Positions 46,397 through 56,821 of a DNA stretch of 64,000 bases are shown here, one piece after another. The position numbers and the translations under genes are program-made. Positions within the stretch are counted from its first letter, which is position 1, and every line of letters begins with the position of its first letter. The DNA comes from Cryptomeria japonica (lineage: Eukaryota > Streptophyta > Pinopsida > Cupressales > Cupressaceae). A model generated the notes under the pieces. It was given only the letters and a program-made list of their open reading frames with translations. It did no database searches and had not been told where the DNA came from. Where the stretch lies: positions 6,639,001-6,703,000 of the forward strand of contig NC_081414.1 in NCBI RefSeq assembly GCF_030272615.1, written 5' to 3'.

Positions 46397-47500
46397 ATGA
46401 AGATGATGCGAAGAGGAAATATGAATGGTGGAGCATGTGGGAATGCAGACCCTGTTGTGATGGAAATTTTGTGAGGAATTGTAGATTGGTTGGAAGCCAT
46501 TGAGAGAGCACAAAAAAGAGGCTAACATATTGAAGATGTGAGTGAAGATGAAGGAGAAGAAGCCTTGACAGAATAAGTAAACCCACCGACGATTGATCTA
46601 GATGAAGAGAGGGATTTTAGTGTTTTGAGTAGGGAAAATACTAAACCTCATTTTACCCCACCAGAATATGATGGAAAGTTGGATTCACATGAATTGATGG
46701 ATTGGATCTTGGAGATGGAGAATATTTTGATTTTGAGAACACTGCAGACAAAAGGAAGGTGAAGTATGACTATACCTGGTTGAAAGGACATGAATCTCTT
46801 TTGTGGGAGCATTTGCAAGTTGATAGACATAGAAGAGGTAAAGAGAAGATCAAGACATGGGATTGGATGGTTGCTAAGTTGAAATCAAAATTTATGCCAG
46901 CTGATTATCAAGTGAATCTATTTTAGAAGTTGCAGAATTTGAAGCAAAATGAATCTAGTGTGCAGGAGTACAATGAAGCATTTTACAAATTGAATATCAA
47001 ATCTGAACATGTTGATGATGAGGTTGAACAAGTTGCAAAATATTTGAATGGATTGCGGATGTCTATACAAGATGAACTCAGTTTGATCAAATTGCAGTGT
47101 TGAAGACGCTTATCAGTATGCCCTGAAAGCAGAAGAGAAGCTGAACAAAAGACATGAGTAGAGACAGAGAGGTAGAGGTGGAAGGTTTTTTGTAGGAAGA
47201 TTTCAAGGAGGAAGAGGATATACCAGAGGAAGAGGAACATGTACGGATCAAAACAAGGACAAGGAAGTAAGAAAAGAAGGTAATTCATACCGGAAGGATG
47301 GTAGAAATTTCTACCAGAGGAGAGAATCGGATGGGTACCAGAGTAAATTCTTTGGAAAAGATGATAGAAGACAGGATAAGAGAGTGTTTAGAGGAACTTT
47401 ATATAAGTGTGGAGGAGAAGGACATCGTGATTTCGAGTGTAAGAAGGCAGAGAATACCAGGAGAACAATAGTGGTGGAAGAAAGCCCCACTAGATCAGCT
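46397..47500 (+). pseudogene. gag: Gypsy-B gag
   Basis: It begins at ATGAAGATGATGCGAAG. A stop at 46472-46474 and others near 46523 and 46576 precede the Retrotrans_gag domain, which reads on from FTPPEYDGKLD (46650) and, after a frame change near 46700, through LKGHESLLWEHLQ and SVQEYNEAFYKLN. An Arg/Gly-rich stretch follows (RQRGRGGRFFVGRFQGG near 47165), probably an RNA-binding tail. The knuckle reads LYKCGGEGHRDFEC near 47381-47425: the first Cys expected two residues earlier is Leu. Further frame changes occur. Confidence 0.8.
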
Positions 47501-48055
47501 AACAAACCAGAAGATGGAGAACTATTGATGATGAGGAGAGCTTTGTGTCATAGCGGAGGAGATGAAGAGCTCTTGCAGAGGAAAAATTTGTTCAAGACCA
47601 TATGTAAGGTATCTGGTAAGTGTTGTAAAGTTATTATTGATAGTGGTAGTTTAGATAACCTTGTTTCAGAAGAGATGGTGAATAAGTTGAATTTGGAAAG
47701 ATTGAAACACCCTAAGCCTTATCATATAGAATGGATTCAGAATGAACATAAGTTGTTGGTAAGTGAAGTAGTTGGTGAAAATGAAAATTGGGAATTATCA
47801 TGATGAAGTCTTGTGTGATATTATGCCTATGGATATTTGTCACATTTTGCTGGGTAGACCTTGGCAATTTGATAGACAAGCAATAAATGATGGGAGAAAG
47901 AATATATACATTATTGTGGCCAATGGGATGAAGCAAACCTTGTTGCCCTTGGAGGAACCTTTGAAGAGTGAAGTATACATGAATACTAGAATTTGTTTGG
48001 TGGATGGAAGGAAATTCCTGGATGGGATGAGACATGAGAATGTGTAATTTACCTT
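47501..48055 (+). pseudogene. Gypsy-B protease
   Basis: The active site VIIDSGSLDNLVS lies near 47630-47668 with DSG intact. The C-terminal part CDIMPMDICHILLGRPWQFD (near 47816) is in a different phase, so there is a frameshift between them, near 47770. It would process the Gypsy-B polyprotein. Confidence 0.78.
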
Positions 48056-49760
48056 AGTTCCTAAGAAGATGAAGAATTCAGAGGATGAAGAAGATCAACC
48101 AGAACAGATAAAGCAGTTCCCGTAGAGTATGAAGACATCATTTCAGATAATGTGCCTGATGGATTACCACCTATGAGAAGTATCGGTCATTGCATGGACT
48201 TGGTTCGCAGAGCTCATTTTCCTAACAAAGTTGCACACCAGATGACACCGACAAAGAATGAAGAGTTGAATAGACAACTGCAAGAATTGTTGAAGAAAGG
48301 TTTGATCAAAGAAAGTTCGAGTCCTTGTGCAGTACCAACAATATTAACACTTAAGAAAAATGTAGAATAGAGGATGTTAACTGATTCCAGAGCAAAAAAC
48401 AAGATCATAGTGAAATATTGATTTCCTTTGCCTAGGATGGATGACATAATGGTTTGTTTGAGTGGAGCCAAATACTACACAAAGATAGACTTGAAGAGTG
48501 GATATCATCAGTTCAGGATCAGAGAAGGAGATGAGTGGAATACAACATTCAAGACAAATGAAGGACTGTATGAGTGGTTGGTGATGCCTTTTGGATTGAC
48601 TAATGCATTGAGTACTTTCATGAGGTTGATAAATGAGGTATTGAAGAAATTCTTGGATAAGTTGTCATTGTATATTTGGATGACATTTTGATTTTCCATA
48701 AGACAAAAAAGGAGCAATTGTTGCATTTAAGACAATTTTTGCAGAGGTTAAGAGAAGAAAAGTTGTTGATAAACCTTAAGAAGTGTACTTTCATGAAGGA
48801 AGAGTTAGTCTATTTGGGATTTGTGATATCTGAGGATGGTTTGAAGATGGACCCTAAGAAAGTAAAATCAGTTGTTGAATGGCCTACACCAGAAAGCATT
48901 GGAGAGGTAAGATCATTTCATGGATTGGCTAGTTTCTACCAGAAGTTTATCATAAATTTTAGTTATGTTTGTAACCCTATGACTGAGACAATGAGGGGAG
49001 ATAGGAAGGAATTAAAGTGGACCACCAAAGCAAACAAAAGTTTTGAATTGCTGAAGCATAAAGTGACTAAGCAGCCTGTGTTAGCTTTACCCGATTTCAA
49101 CAAAGTATTTCAAGTAGATTGTGATGCAAGTGGACCACCAGAGAAAACATAAGTTTTGAATTGCTGAAGCAGAAAGTGACTGAGCAGCCTATGTTAGCTT
49201 TACCCGATTTCAACAAAGTATTTCAAGTAGATTGTAATGCAAGTGGAACAACAATTGGAGCAGTAGTGTGTTAGGAAGGGAGAACAATAGCTTATTTCAG
49301 TGAGAAATTGAATAATGCCCATAGGAGATATTTAGTGTATGATCAAGAATTTTACGCCATAGTTCAAGCCTTGAAGAAGTGGATACATTAATTATTTCCT
49401 AAGGAGTTTGTGTTGTATACAGATCATCAAGCTTTGCAGTATTTGAATAGTTAGAGTAAGTTGGATCAGAGACATATGAGACGGGTAGAATTTTTGCAGA
49501 ATTGCACCTTTGTGTTGAAGCATACAAGTGGGAAATCTAACAAAGTTGTTGATGCATTGAGTAGAAGAAGGAATTTTCTAACAGAGATGAGAGTGACAGT
49601 ATTAGGATTTGAGGAGTTGAAGACCTTGTATGATGATGACCCGGATTTTGCAGAGCCTTGGAGAGCATGTAGAGAACCGGTTATGGTAGATAGAAGCAAG
49701 TGGTTGGATTACTTCATTCAGGATAGGATGTTATTTAGAGGAGTTTAGTTGTGCATACCT
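48056..49760 (+). pseudogene. pol: Gypsy-B reverse transcriptase and RNase H
   Basis: The RT starts at QLQELLKKGLIKES (48276) and SPCAVPTILTLKKN. Stops near 48368 and 48418 follow. The first catalytic Asp lies in [13 protein letters not shown] (near 48475), then [10 protein letters not shown]. The YLDD box is at 48673-48684 but in another phase, so a base has been lost just before it. The thumb and connection follow. RNase H starts near 49110 at FQVDCDASG and is disrupted by a 113-bp tandem duplication (49015-49240), then by several stops. It ends at HTSGKSNKVVDALSRR (49518). Confidence 0.83.
49015..49240 (+). repeat. 113-bp tandem duplication in Gypsy-B pol
   Basis: Two units at 49015-49127 and 49128-49240, each starting AAGTGG, with a third AAGTGG at 49241. 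The unit length is not a multiple of three, so it shifts the frame across the RT/RNase H boundary. The units differ at several bases, so the duplication is not recent. Confidence 0.85.
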
Positions 49761-50297
49761 AAGAGTTCTATGAGGGAGAATCTGATAAAGGAGAAACATA
49801 GTGGAGGATTAGCCAGACACTTTGGTGTTGATAAAATAATAGCATGGTGAGTGAACATTACTTTTGGCCCCAAATTCATAAGGATGTTAGGAAATATGTG
49901 CAAAGTTATAGAGTTTGTCAAGTTGCAAAGGGTCGTAGTCAGAATGTGGGATTTTATAAACCTTTGACAGTACTGGAGAGACCTTAGGAGGATATCAACA
50001 TGGATTTCATACTAGGATTGCCTAAAACACATAGAGGGAATGATTATGTATTTGCGGTGTTGGATAGATTATTGAAGATGGCTCATTTCATACCTTGTAA
50101 GAAAATATCAGATGCAGTTCATATAGCTGACCTATTTTTTAAGGAAGTGGCGAGATTGCATGGATTACCTAAGAGCATAGTTTCAGATAGAGATGCTAAG
50201 TTTGTTGGTTATTTTTGGAGAACACTTTGGAAGAAGATGAAGACAAATTTGAAGTTTAGTTCTACTTTTCACCCACAGACTGATTGGCAGACATAAG
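49761..50297 (+). pseudogene. Gypsy-B integrase, N-terminal part
   Basis: The zinc domain has GGLARHFG and, after a stop and a frame change near 49845, YVQSYRVCQVAKG, where the first Cys of the CxxC pair is Tyr. The core has D in NMDFILGLP and D in [10 protein letters not shown], ending HPQTDWQT. The next codon, where the catalytic Glu should be, is TAA. The integrase is then split by solo LTR-C at 50298 and resumes at 63339. Confidence 0.83.
50293..50297. repeat. Target-site duplication of solo LTR-C, left (ATAAG)
   Basis: ATAAG lies before TGTTGGCATT and recurs exactly at 63334-63338. Confidence 0.9.
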
Positions 50298-50458
50298 TGT
50301 TGGCATTTTGAGTTTGTTGGCATTTTTGCATATAGATTGCATTAATGATATGTAGTCATTGATGTCAATTGAACCGGCAATGGTATTCATATTATTGTTG
50401 ATATTGTTGTTTTTGATATTGGCTAGTAACTAGTAAGATGAGATTTGTGGAAGATGTT

Positions 50459-50463
50459 GTAAC
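50459..50463. repeat. Target-site duplication of Copia-D, left (GTAAC)
   Basis: GTAAC, repeated at 55416-55420. Confidence 0.88.
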
Positions 50464-50759
50464 TGTTGTGAAATATGGATCGAAGAATAATGACAGTGAT
50501 TCTGGAAGACTGATTGTCGTGAGTTATTGATCGTCTCCATCATTGAATCTGGTTTAAATACAAGAGGAAAGGTTGCCTACGTAGGGACATGTCCATATGT
50601 GGCAATCGCCACATATGGACATGTCCCTACGGAGGCAACCGTTCATAACAATTAGTTTGTTTATGTTTAATTTCCAAATTGTATGCTCTGTTAATATATC
50701 ACTCTCCAGATAATAATTGATTTACCATCAGTTAGATTCATGAGGGCTATATCTTAACA
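50464..50759 (-). repeat. 3' LTR of Copia-D (left end)
   Basis: 296 bp, TGTTGTGAAATATGG to ATATCTTAACA on the plus strand. It contains the perfect inverted repeat at 50581-50630. Confidence 0.92.
50571..50640. promoter_or_regulatory. Perfect hairpin in the Copia-D LTR
   Basis: Arms 50581-50603 and 50608-50630 are perfect complements over 23 bp with loop AATC. Outside a one-base interruption, GGTTGCCT (50571) pairs with AGGCAACC (50640). The equivalent in the other LTR (55227-55296) has a G-box core, CACGTG, and one mismatch. The arms carry two ACATGT half-palindromes. Confidence 0.85.
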
Positions 50760-51158
50760 CTCCCTCTTAGCAGGAGTGGATCTAAGTAATTTTCTTGGGA
50801 GCATATTCTGTCATGACTTCCGACACAATTCGGGACAACATTTAATATAGTCTTGTCATGACAATAAACTCAATATCATGATATCTGGCTCAGTCCAGAA
50901 CAATCACTTAAGAAGTCAATCATGAGATGATCACATACTTTAGGATCAAGATATCCGGCACAGTGCAGGACAACAACTTAATGTAGTCAATCTTGACACT
51001 TGGTCAACTATTGTCAAGATCGTCACCTTGAAATAGTAACCTTAAACATAAGAAGATCGTCATCTTCTTGAACATAGTTAGAATATTGCAATATACATTT
51101 TATTTATTTATTCATGAACAAATTACACATGGTAGGAATTTCATCCTAATAATCTCAA
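50760..51158 (-). other. Copia-D polypurine tract and 3' untranslated region
   Basis: Read on the minus strand, GCTAAGAGGGAG abuts the LTR (plus 50760-50771). The rest holds three diverged copies of a ~60-bp block with AGTCCAGAACAA or GTGCAGGACAA and ACTTAATGTAGTCAATC (50818-51000). No gene is seen. Confidence 0.7.
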
Positions 51159-53670
51159 TTATAATCTAGTCATACCAAGTTTACTTCTGAAGTATTCTAT
51201 CTTCAATCTTGCAAGTGGCTTGGTGAAGATATCAGCATTTTGTTCTTCAGTGCTGATGTACAGTAGTTTTATGACATTTTGATCTACCATATCTCTTATG
51301 TAGTGATAAGGGATCTCAATATGTTTGGATTGATTGTGAAAAACTGGATTTATTGAGTGCTTGATACAGCTCTGATTATCACAGTGAATTATTGTTGAAT
51401 TCAAAGTTTTTCCAAATAATCCAAATAATAACTTTCTTAGCCATGCCACTTCACGAGCTCCCATGGAGGCTGCCATATATTCTGCTTTGGTGGAGCTTTG
51501 TGCAACTGCTGATTGTTTTCTGCTGAACCAAGATATCATACCAGAACCAAGACTGAAGCAACACCCTGTAGTACTTTTCCGGTCAGTAGTACTTCCGGCC
51601 CAATCAGAATCAGAATATCCTTCAAGTTGAATCTCAACATTTTCATACTTTAAGCCAAGTTCGATTATGCCTCGTAAATATCTTAGAATGTGTTTAGCAG
51701 CCATTAGATGTATCTTCTTAGGTTCACACATGAAGTGGCTTAATACATTTGTAGCATAGCAGATATCAGGATAAGTATTTACCAAATACATGAGTGAACC
51801 GACGATTTGTCTGTAGAGTGTGGGATCTGTAGGTTTTGAATCTTCTGCCTCAATTTTCAGCTTGTGCAAATTAGTTTCCATTGGTGTAGCTAATGGCTTA
51901 CACTCCATCATCCCAAATCTAGTTAGAATATCGGTGGTGTACTTTCCTTGATTTAGGAAGATGTAAATTTTCTTCTGCCATACTTCTAATCCCAGAAAAT
52001 AATGTAGAAGCCCTAGATCCTTCATATCGAATTCTACTGCCAAATCTTGCTTACATTTCTCAATGAGATTATCCTCTCCTATTATCAAAAGATCATCCAC
52101 TTAAAGGACCAATATAATCATATTTCCATTTGAAGCCTTGAAGTAGATGTTGGGATCTGCTAGGTTCTTGGAGTACCCTAGTTTGGAGAGATAGTTGTCT
52201 ATCCTTGCATACCAGGCCCTAGGTGCTTGTTTTAACCCATAGAGAGCTTTCTTTAGTTTACAAACATAGCAATTTTTATCACGTATGGTGAATCCTTCTA
52301 GTTGTTCTATATATACTTCTTCTTCAATTGAACCATTTAGGAAGGCAGTCTTTATGTCCATTTGGTGAATTTTCCATCCTTTGGATGCTACAATTGCAAT
52401 GATTGTTCTTACTGACGTATACCGGGCAACTAGGGCAAATGTCTCTTCATAATCAATTCCTGCTTTTTGAGAGAATCCCCTGGCCACAAAGCGAGCTTTA
52501 TGTTTTTCAATGCTGCCATCAGATGCATATTTGATCTTGAATAACCACTTGGATGAGACAACTGATTTGTCTTTTAGTCTAGGCACTATATCCCAAACAT
52601 CATTCTTTAGTATAGATTGATATTCTTCAACCATAGCATCTTTCCAAGCATGTTTTGATAAGGCTTCTCTAACATTTGTTGGTTCAGAATTTGTGAGTTC
52701 GATTAGAAGTGCAGCATAACATTTTATAGTTCTTTTTCTCTTATTTTCTTTGGAAATTTCATTTGGTTCTACATTATTCTCTTCAATCATTTTCCTTGCC
52801 CATAGAGGTCTTTTCTTGTTATTGAGTGTTTCAATATTTTCATCAACAAGAGGTTCAGAAGCTCTTATGATGTCCTCCCTCTCAGTGTCTGAAGGTTTGG
52901 AATTTTCTATGATATTCTCCCTCTCAATCTCAGTTATGTGATCTTCTTCTTCTTTAGTAATGTTATCATCCTCAAGTTCTTTGAGTGTAGTGTTTTTTTC
53001 AAACTTTACATCTCTACTTATCTCAACATTTTTTTTCCCTGGAATGTAAATGCGATATCCTTTAGTATTTTCACTATAGCCAATGAAGATACCTCTTTTT
53101 CCGGATGGTTCTAGTTTTGTCCTCTTTTCTTTAGGAACATGTATATATACGGGACAGCCAAATATCCTTAAATGACTTAAGTCTGGTTTGTTCCCTGTAA
53201 AAGCTTCTTCAAGAGTTATGTTTTCTAGAATTGAGTGCGGACATCTATTTTCAATGTAGACTGTTGTATTTGAAGCTTCTACCCAAAATGAAGTGTGTAG
53301 GTTTTGGTCATGCATCATGGCTTTTGCTGCTTCAATTATGGTTATGTTCTTTCTTTCTGCTACTCCATTTTGTTGTGGATTATATGGTACAGTATACTCG
53401 CTCTTAATCCCAACAGAATTACAAAAGTCTTTGACATTGTCAGATGTATATTCTCCCCCGCTGTCGGATCTTAACACCTTAATTTTCTTCCCTGACTGGT
53501 TTTCTACTACTGGTTTTTTGAGAGTAGTCATCAACAAAGATTATGTAGTATAAGGATCCAGTTAGGGATGGTGTTGACATGGGACCGCATAGGTTTGAGT
53601 GAATTAGTTCTAAAATAACTTTTGATTTGTGCTCACTTGAGGGAAAAGAAACTTTCACATTCTTTCCCAA
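51159..53670 (-). pseudogene. pol: Copia-D pol: integrase core, RT and RNase H
   Basis: The integrase starts with IHSNLCGP near 53590, where the catalytic Asp of HTDLCGP is Asn. A segment after VDDYS is missing and the frame shifts near 53525, before RSDSGGEY and QQNGVAERKN. The RT is clear: KHKARFVARGFSQKAG, WKIHQMDIKTAFLNG, KALYGLKQAPRAWYAR. The catalytic box is destroyed: the Tyr codon of YVDD is TAA at 52101-52103. RNase H continues in the same phase with GYSDSDWAGSTTDRKSTTG, SSTKAEYMAA and HCDNQSCIKHS, ending in a stop at about 51159. Confidence 0.9.
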
Positions 53671-54985
53671 GGCACATCCTTTACAAATGCCTGTGTGTTC
53701 AGATTTTAGTTGGGGCAGTCTTGAAGTAATCTTCTTTATGTTGGATAAAGCACTATATCTTAGGTGTCCTAATCTTTTGTGTCATAATTCATTATTATTT
53801 GAAACTTCAAGATTTAGTGCTTCCTTTTGATCACTGCATAGTTTGTATAGGCTACCATCTCTTGAACCTACTATTATGGCATTTTTTATATTTGTATTTT
53901 TAGGCTAGAGTAGAACTTTATCTTCATTGAAGGTAACCCGATATCCTTGATCAGCTAGGCCTGAGATTGAGACTAGATTTCTTTTTATTCCAGGTACAAA
54001 CAGAACATCCTTTAATTGTAGAGATACTCCATTTCTTAGTTTGATAGTACAGGTCCCAATTCCTTTCACAGGATATGTGGAGTTATCTCCAATAGTAACC
54101 TCTTCACTTGAGTGCCCGCTAAGTGTTTCAAACTGATTTCTGAATCCAGTTATATGCCTTGATGCTCCATTGTCTACGATCCAAGTGTTTTTATTTGTAT
54201 TTATTTCGCTTGATAGGGCTAAGAAGAAAAGTGAGTTTTCTCCTTTGACTTCGGCTAGAGTAGCTTGTGTTTTCTTCCTTTCTGGACAATTCCTGTGAGT
54301 GTGCCCATATTTGTTGCATTTGCAACACTGAATTTTAGACATATCTCTTTTCTGATGGTTTTTATTTCCTCTCTTTTGTTTGGAGAACTTTTTATTTTTG
54401 TTGAAGGTATTTGTATTAAGTGCTTGGATTTCTCCTTCTTTATTTGTCCCTAATCCTCTTGAGATTAGTCGAGATTCCTCTTGAATGCACTCATTCTTAA
54501 GTTGTTCAAATTTGGGTAAGGGGGGTGTTCTGCTAATACATTGAATGTAGGATTCCCATGAAATTGGTAATCCTCTTAGGGCTATGAGAGAGATTTCTTG
54601 ATCATCTACCTCATTTCCAATAGTTTGTAATTGGTCTTTTACTTCAGATATCCTTGAAAAGTATGTAGATATTGTATCATCTTTATTCATCTTTATGTTT
54701 AAAAGTTGTTGTTTCAAGGTTAACATTCTGCTTGCATTGTTAACTTCATATGTATTTTTAATGGTTTTAAATACTTCATATGCTTTAGGCAGTGTGGCTA
54801 TAGATGGAAGAATATGATCTTTGACTGAGTCATTAATACTCTGGTTCATCATTTGGCATGTCTAGATTTTCTTCTATGTAAGACTCTAATTCTAGTTCTT
54901 CAAGAATGGCAATGATTCGTATCTTCCAAGAAACGAAGTTGGAGGCTCCTTCGAGTCTATCTTCCACTCTCATATTACTTGACAT
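53671..54985 (-). pseudogene. gag: Copia-D gag, protease and pre-integrase
   Basis: The start codon is ATG at 54985 (MSSNMRVEDRLEGASNFVSW). A frame change near 54852 leads to the UBN2 domain (KAYEVFKTIKNTYEV). The knuckle is CCKCNKYGHTHRNC near 54310. The protease reads WIVDNGASRHITG near 54160: the DSG is DNG. A stop follows at 53902-53904, and a second one, TGA in place of a Trp codon, before HKRLGHLRYS near 53780. CKGCALGK completes the pre-integrase zinc region. Confidence 0.85.
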
Positions 54986-55105
54986 TTTGAATATTTTCTT
55001 AGTCGGATATATCCTCTACGTATATAGTCTCTGCGTTGATTTGTTATTTACTTCCGATAAATGCTTATGAGTAATATGGCTGTCTAATTTATTCTCTTAA
55101 TATGT

Positions 55106-55119
55106 TGGCTCTGATACCA
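55106..55119 (-). other. Primer-binding site of Copia-D
   Basis: TGGTATCAGAGCCA on the minus strand, a perfect initiator tRNA-Met site, directly next to the LTR at 55120. Confidence 0.92.
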
Positions 55120-55415
55120 TGTTGTGAAATATGGATCGAAGAATAATGACAGCGATTTTGGAAGACTGATTGTCATGAGTTATTGATCGTCTCCATCATT
55201 GAATCCGGTTTAAATACAAGAGGAAAGGTTGCCTACGTAGGGACATGTCCATACGTGGCAGTTGCCACGTGTGGACATGTCCCTACGGAGGCAACCGTTC
55301 ATAACAATTAGTTTATTTATGTTTAATTTCCAAACTGTATGCTCTGTTAATATATCACTCTCCAGATAATAACCGATTTACCATCAGTTAGATTCACGAG
55401 GGCTATATCTTAACA
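55120..55415 (-). repeat. 5' LTR of Copia-D (right end)
   Basis: 296 bp, same length as the partner at 50464-50759, 14 transitions apart by eye. Confidence 0.92.
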
Positions 55416-55420
55416 GTAAC
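55416..55420. repeat. Target-site duplication of Copia-D, right (GTAAC)
   Basis: Matches 50459-50463. Confidence 0.88.
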
Positions 55421-55688
55421 CGGTATGTAAAGTTTTGTAAGTTGAACCGGTAAACCGGTGCAAAGGGTTAAACCTTTCTCTGCAATGTAACTAGTAAACC
55501 CTATCAGATGTTAAAACCTAACCGATCAAGTTTGTTGGTTTATTATCTGATGAGCGGTAATGATGGAGACATGTGTGATCATTGTATGAGGATACGTTCA
55601 AATTGTTTTAGCGCGTTTGTTTATTGTCTAGGGAAGGAGCAAAGTGGATTGCATGTAATGCACAGCACGCGATGAGTTACAAAGTCCA
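55421..55688 (+). repeat. Solo LTR-C, middle piece
   Basis: 268 bp of non-coding LTR sequence between Copia-D and element E, with CCGGTAAACCGG-type motifs near 55455-55475. Its last five bases, GTCCA, are the left duplication of element E. Confidence 0.75.
55684..55688. repeat. Target-site duplication of element E, left (GTCCA)
   Basis: GTCCA before the LTR; the right copy at 62324-62328 is GTCCG, one transition apart. Confidence 0.75.
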
Positions 55689-56479
55689 TGTTAGGATTAG
55701 AATTCCTAAAGATACTGAGAGGGGGGATGAATCAGTATTTGACCAATTAATAAATTTACTTGACTTAAAACATGAAAAGCATATTAAAACTGTGTATGGG
55801 TAAACCAGAAAGAATGCAATAAACAAGAATAACAACAACCACATGAGAAGCACACCATAACACAGTATTTTAACGAGGAAACCCAGTGTGGGAAAAACCT
55901 CAGTGGGATTTGTGACCCACAATATTAGCTTACTGGCCAATAAGGGAATATTACTCTTACAATAGGGGCATGCACATGCAGGAAGGCCAAGTGCCTAGAG
56001 CTCACTGCTCAATTAGAAAAGAAGTCACACTGACTTACAAAAATGGATTATATTAATCCAATGTCTTGTACTGCTTCAGATTAGTATCTACTATGCTAGA
56101 TCCAGTACCGGTTTAAGTTCTACTACATACATAAACCCTTATCCTATAGTTCACATATTAGGTATGCTTATCTCGCATCCTATCACACATATTTCCTATT
56201 ACAAAATGATCTCATACATATATGAGTCATATTACAACTTGCCATGTCATCTTACAATGATTTTACAATTAATTACAAAATATATTACAAATAAAATTCT
56301 TGTCGGCCAGGGTGTCAGTATCCTTCCTTTCACTGTCAGTGTTCTAAGTGTCGTTGTAGAGTTTGTCGTTGCCAATGTCGGTATCCTGTCTTGTTGGTAT
56401 CACATGATTGCAAGGTTGCCATCAATGACAAAACCTTCAACCACCTACAATTTCTCATTGGAGTGTGCATTTGCCAACA
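55689..56479 (-). repeat. 3' LTR of element E (left end)
   Basis: 791 bp, TGTTAGGATTAG to TTTGCCAACA on the plus strand. It has a ~16-bp extra piece near 56385 relative to the other LTR. Several CCGG sites of the other copy are changed here (ACCAATT for ACCGGTT). Confidence 0.87.
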
Positions 56480-56493
56480 ATCTCCCCCTTTGG
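56480..56493 (-). other. Polypurine tract of element E
   Basis: On the minus strand, CCAAAGGGGGAGAT directly precedes TGTTGGCAAATG, the LTR start. Confidence 0.88.
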
Positions 56494-56821
56494 CATTGAT
56501 GGCAACACTCATGAGAAAAATCAAAAGTGTTTAAAATGATATCCAAAAATAGTCTGCCAAAATTGTCTTGCCAAAACTATATGCTACCCCTGAGTAGATG
56601 AAGTCCCTTCCTTCTGACCATTTTTCTCATCCCGCTACTCCCCCTTTGACATCAATGACAAAGGTTGTCATTCGTTGTCAGTGGAGTCCTGCCTAGATTC
56701 TTGTAACCGGTGGGTTACAATTTGAATGATATCTGTCAAAACTAAATTTATGCCATTGCTGAATGTTTTGTAGTCTTTTATTGCCTCGTGTTCTTTGTAC
56801 TGTACCAGTGAGTATGTGCAT
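56494..56821 (-). other. Element E 3' untranslated region
   Basis: About 330 bp without a supportable gene, containing a second internal purine run on the minus strand (GTCAAAGGGGGAGTAG, near 56633-56650). Confidence 0.55.

Larger units (their letters stand above)
50464..55415 (-). mobile_element. Copia-D, Ty1/copia retrotransposon, minus strand
   Basis: 4952 bp with two 296-bp LTRs, a Met-type PBS, a polypurine tract and the 5-bp duplication GTAAC on both sides. It encodes gag, protease, integrase, RT and RNase H in copia order. The LTRs differ at 14 of 296 sites by eye, all transitions, about 8 of them at CpG. The LTR carries a perfect 23-bp-arm hairpin. Despite complete structure, the integrase, protease and RT all have damaged catalytic residues. 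Confidence 0.93.
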
